A stretch of 6,596 bases of DNA, taken from the NCBI GenBank assembly GCA_016200125.1, contig JACQFK010000420.1:1-6596 (forward strand), in the 5' to 3' direction. The notes below the pieces were generated by a model. It was not told where the DNA came from. It ran no database searches and saw only the letters and a program-made list of their open reading frames with translations. A program made the translations under genes and the position numbers. This DNA comes from Planctomycetota bacterium. GTDB taxonomy: Bacteria; Planctomycetota; MHYJ01; JACPRB01. This document shows positions 6,344 to 6,596 of this stretch, piece by piece (the stretch's first letter is position 1; each line of letters begins with the position of its first letter).

Positions 6344-6596
6344 ATGGCCTTCGACCTCAGCCGCCGCAGCTTCCTGACGGGCGCCCCCGCCGCCGACCCG
6401 CCCGAGTTCAGCCTCGGCACCATCACCTACAACATCGGCGCCGCCTGGGACCTCGCCACCCTGCTCCAGGTCTGCAAGGCCGCCGGGTTCGGCTTCGTCG
6501 AGCTCCGCACCACCCACGCCCACAAGGTCGAGCCCGACCTCACGGCCGAGCAGCGGCGCGACGTGAAGAAGCAGTTCGACGGCGCCGGCGTCAAGC
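6344..6596 (+). CDS. Sugar phosphate isomerase/epimerase (xylose-isomerase-like TIM barrel), 5' part only
   Basis: Only the first 84 codons are present; the gene continues past the right edge. From residue 22 the sequence FSLGTITYNIGAAWDLATLL and then VCKAAGFGFVELRTTHAHKVEP matches the first strand/helix units of the AP-endonuclease-2/xylose-isomerase-like family of sugar phosphate isomerases/epimerases. In that family metal-binding Glu and His residues line the barrel; E53 in FVELR and the following His residues are candidates. The N-terminus contains SRRSFL (residues 6-11), a twin-arginine-like motif, but it is followed by only a short Ala/Pro stretch (TGAPAADPPE) with no hydrophobic core. 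It therefore looks like a shortened, probably non-functional Tat signal. The gene is divergent from the HPS/RraA fusion and shares its palindromic upstream region. The exact substrate cannot be told from this fragment. Confidence 0.85.
   Translation, partial: MAFDLSRRSFLTGAPAADPPEFSLGTITYNIGAAWDLATLLQVCKAAGFGFVELRTTHAHKVEPDLTAEQRRDVKKQFDGAGVK

Overview
The window is GC-rich bacterial DNA, apart from one AT-rich intergenic patch, and is densely coding. Four genes lie on the minus strand and read leftward: an HPS/RraA fusion gene, mcsA, mcsB, and a very long type II secretion (GspK-like) pseudopilin gene that runs off the left edge. One divergent gene starts on the plus strand near the right edge and runs off it. 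The mix of McsA/McsB outside the Firmicutes, a GspK-like protein with a LamG extension, an HPS-RraA fusion and a sugar phosphate isomerase of the 'GTITYNI' type suggests Planctomycetota or a related Gram-negative lineage. That placement is inference from gene content; no rRNA or other marker is present.

Layout from right to left. The start of a xylose-isomerase-like TIM-barrel sugar isomerase/epimerase begins at 6344 (+). The 171-bp divergent intergenic region (6173-6343) is unusually structured. It holds a 63-bp near-perfect inverted repeat built of four 9-bp half-sites spaced exactly 18 bp apart, then a perfect 16-bp palindrome, then a 15-nt interrupted palindrome. Next, on the minus strand, is a 457-aa fusion of a hexulose-6-phosphate synthase-type (OMPDC superfamily) barrel with an RraA/HMG-aldolase-like domain. 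After a 36-bp gap come mcsA and mcsB, overlapping by 4 bp (ATGA), which encode the protein arginine kinase activator and the protein arginine kinase. After a further 116 bp comes a GspK-like minor pseudopilin gene of at least 1035 codons, with a C-terminal LamG/concanavalin-A-like domain and no stop in the window.

Functionally, the right side looks like sugar-phosphate/one-carbon metabolism with a shared, palindrome-rich control region. The middle is a protein quality-control pair that normally marks proteins by arginine phosphorylation for ClpCP, although no clpC or ctsR is visible. The left side is an envelope/secretion component. All minus-strand genes are co-directional with short gaps, so one transcript is possible, but no promoter or terminator could be assigned with confidence. 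The most striking unexplained signal is the 18-bp-period nested inverted repeat at 6201-6263. No tRNA, rRNA, CRISPR array or transposase is visible.
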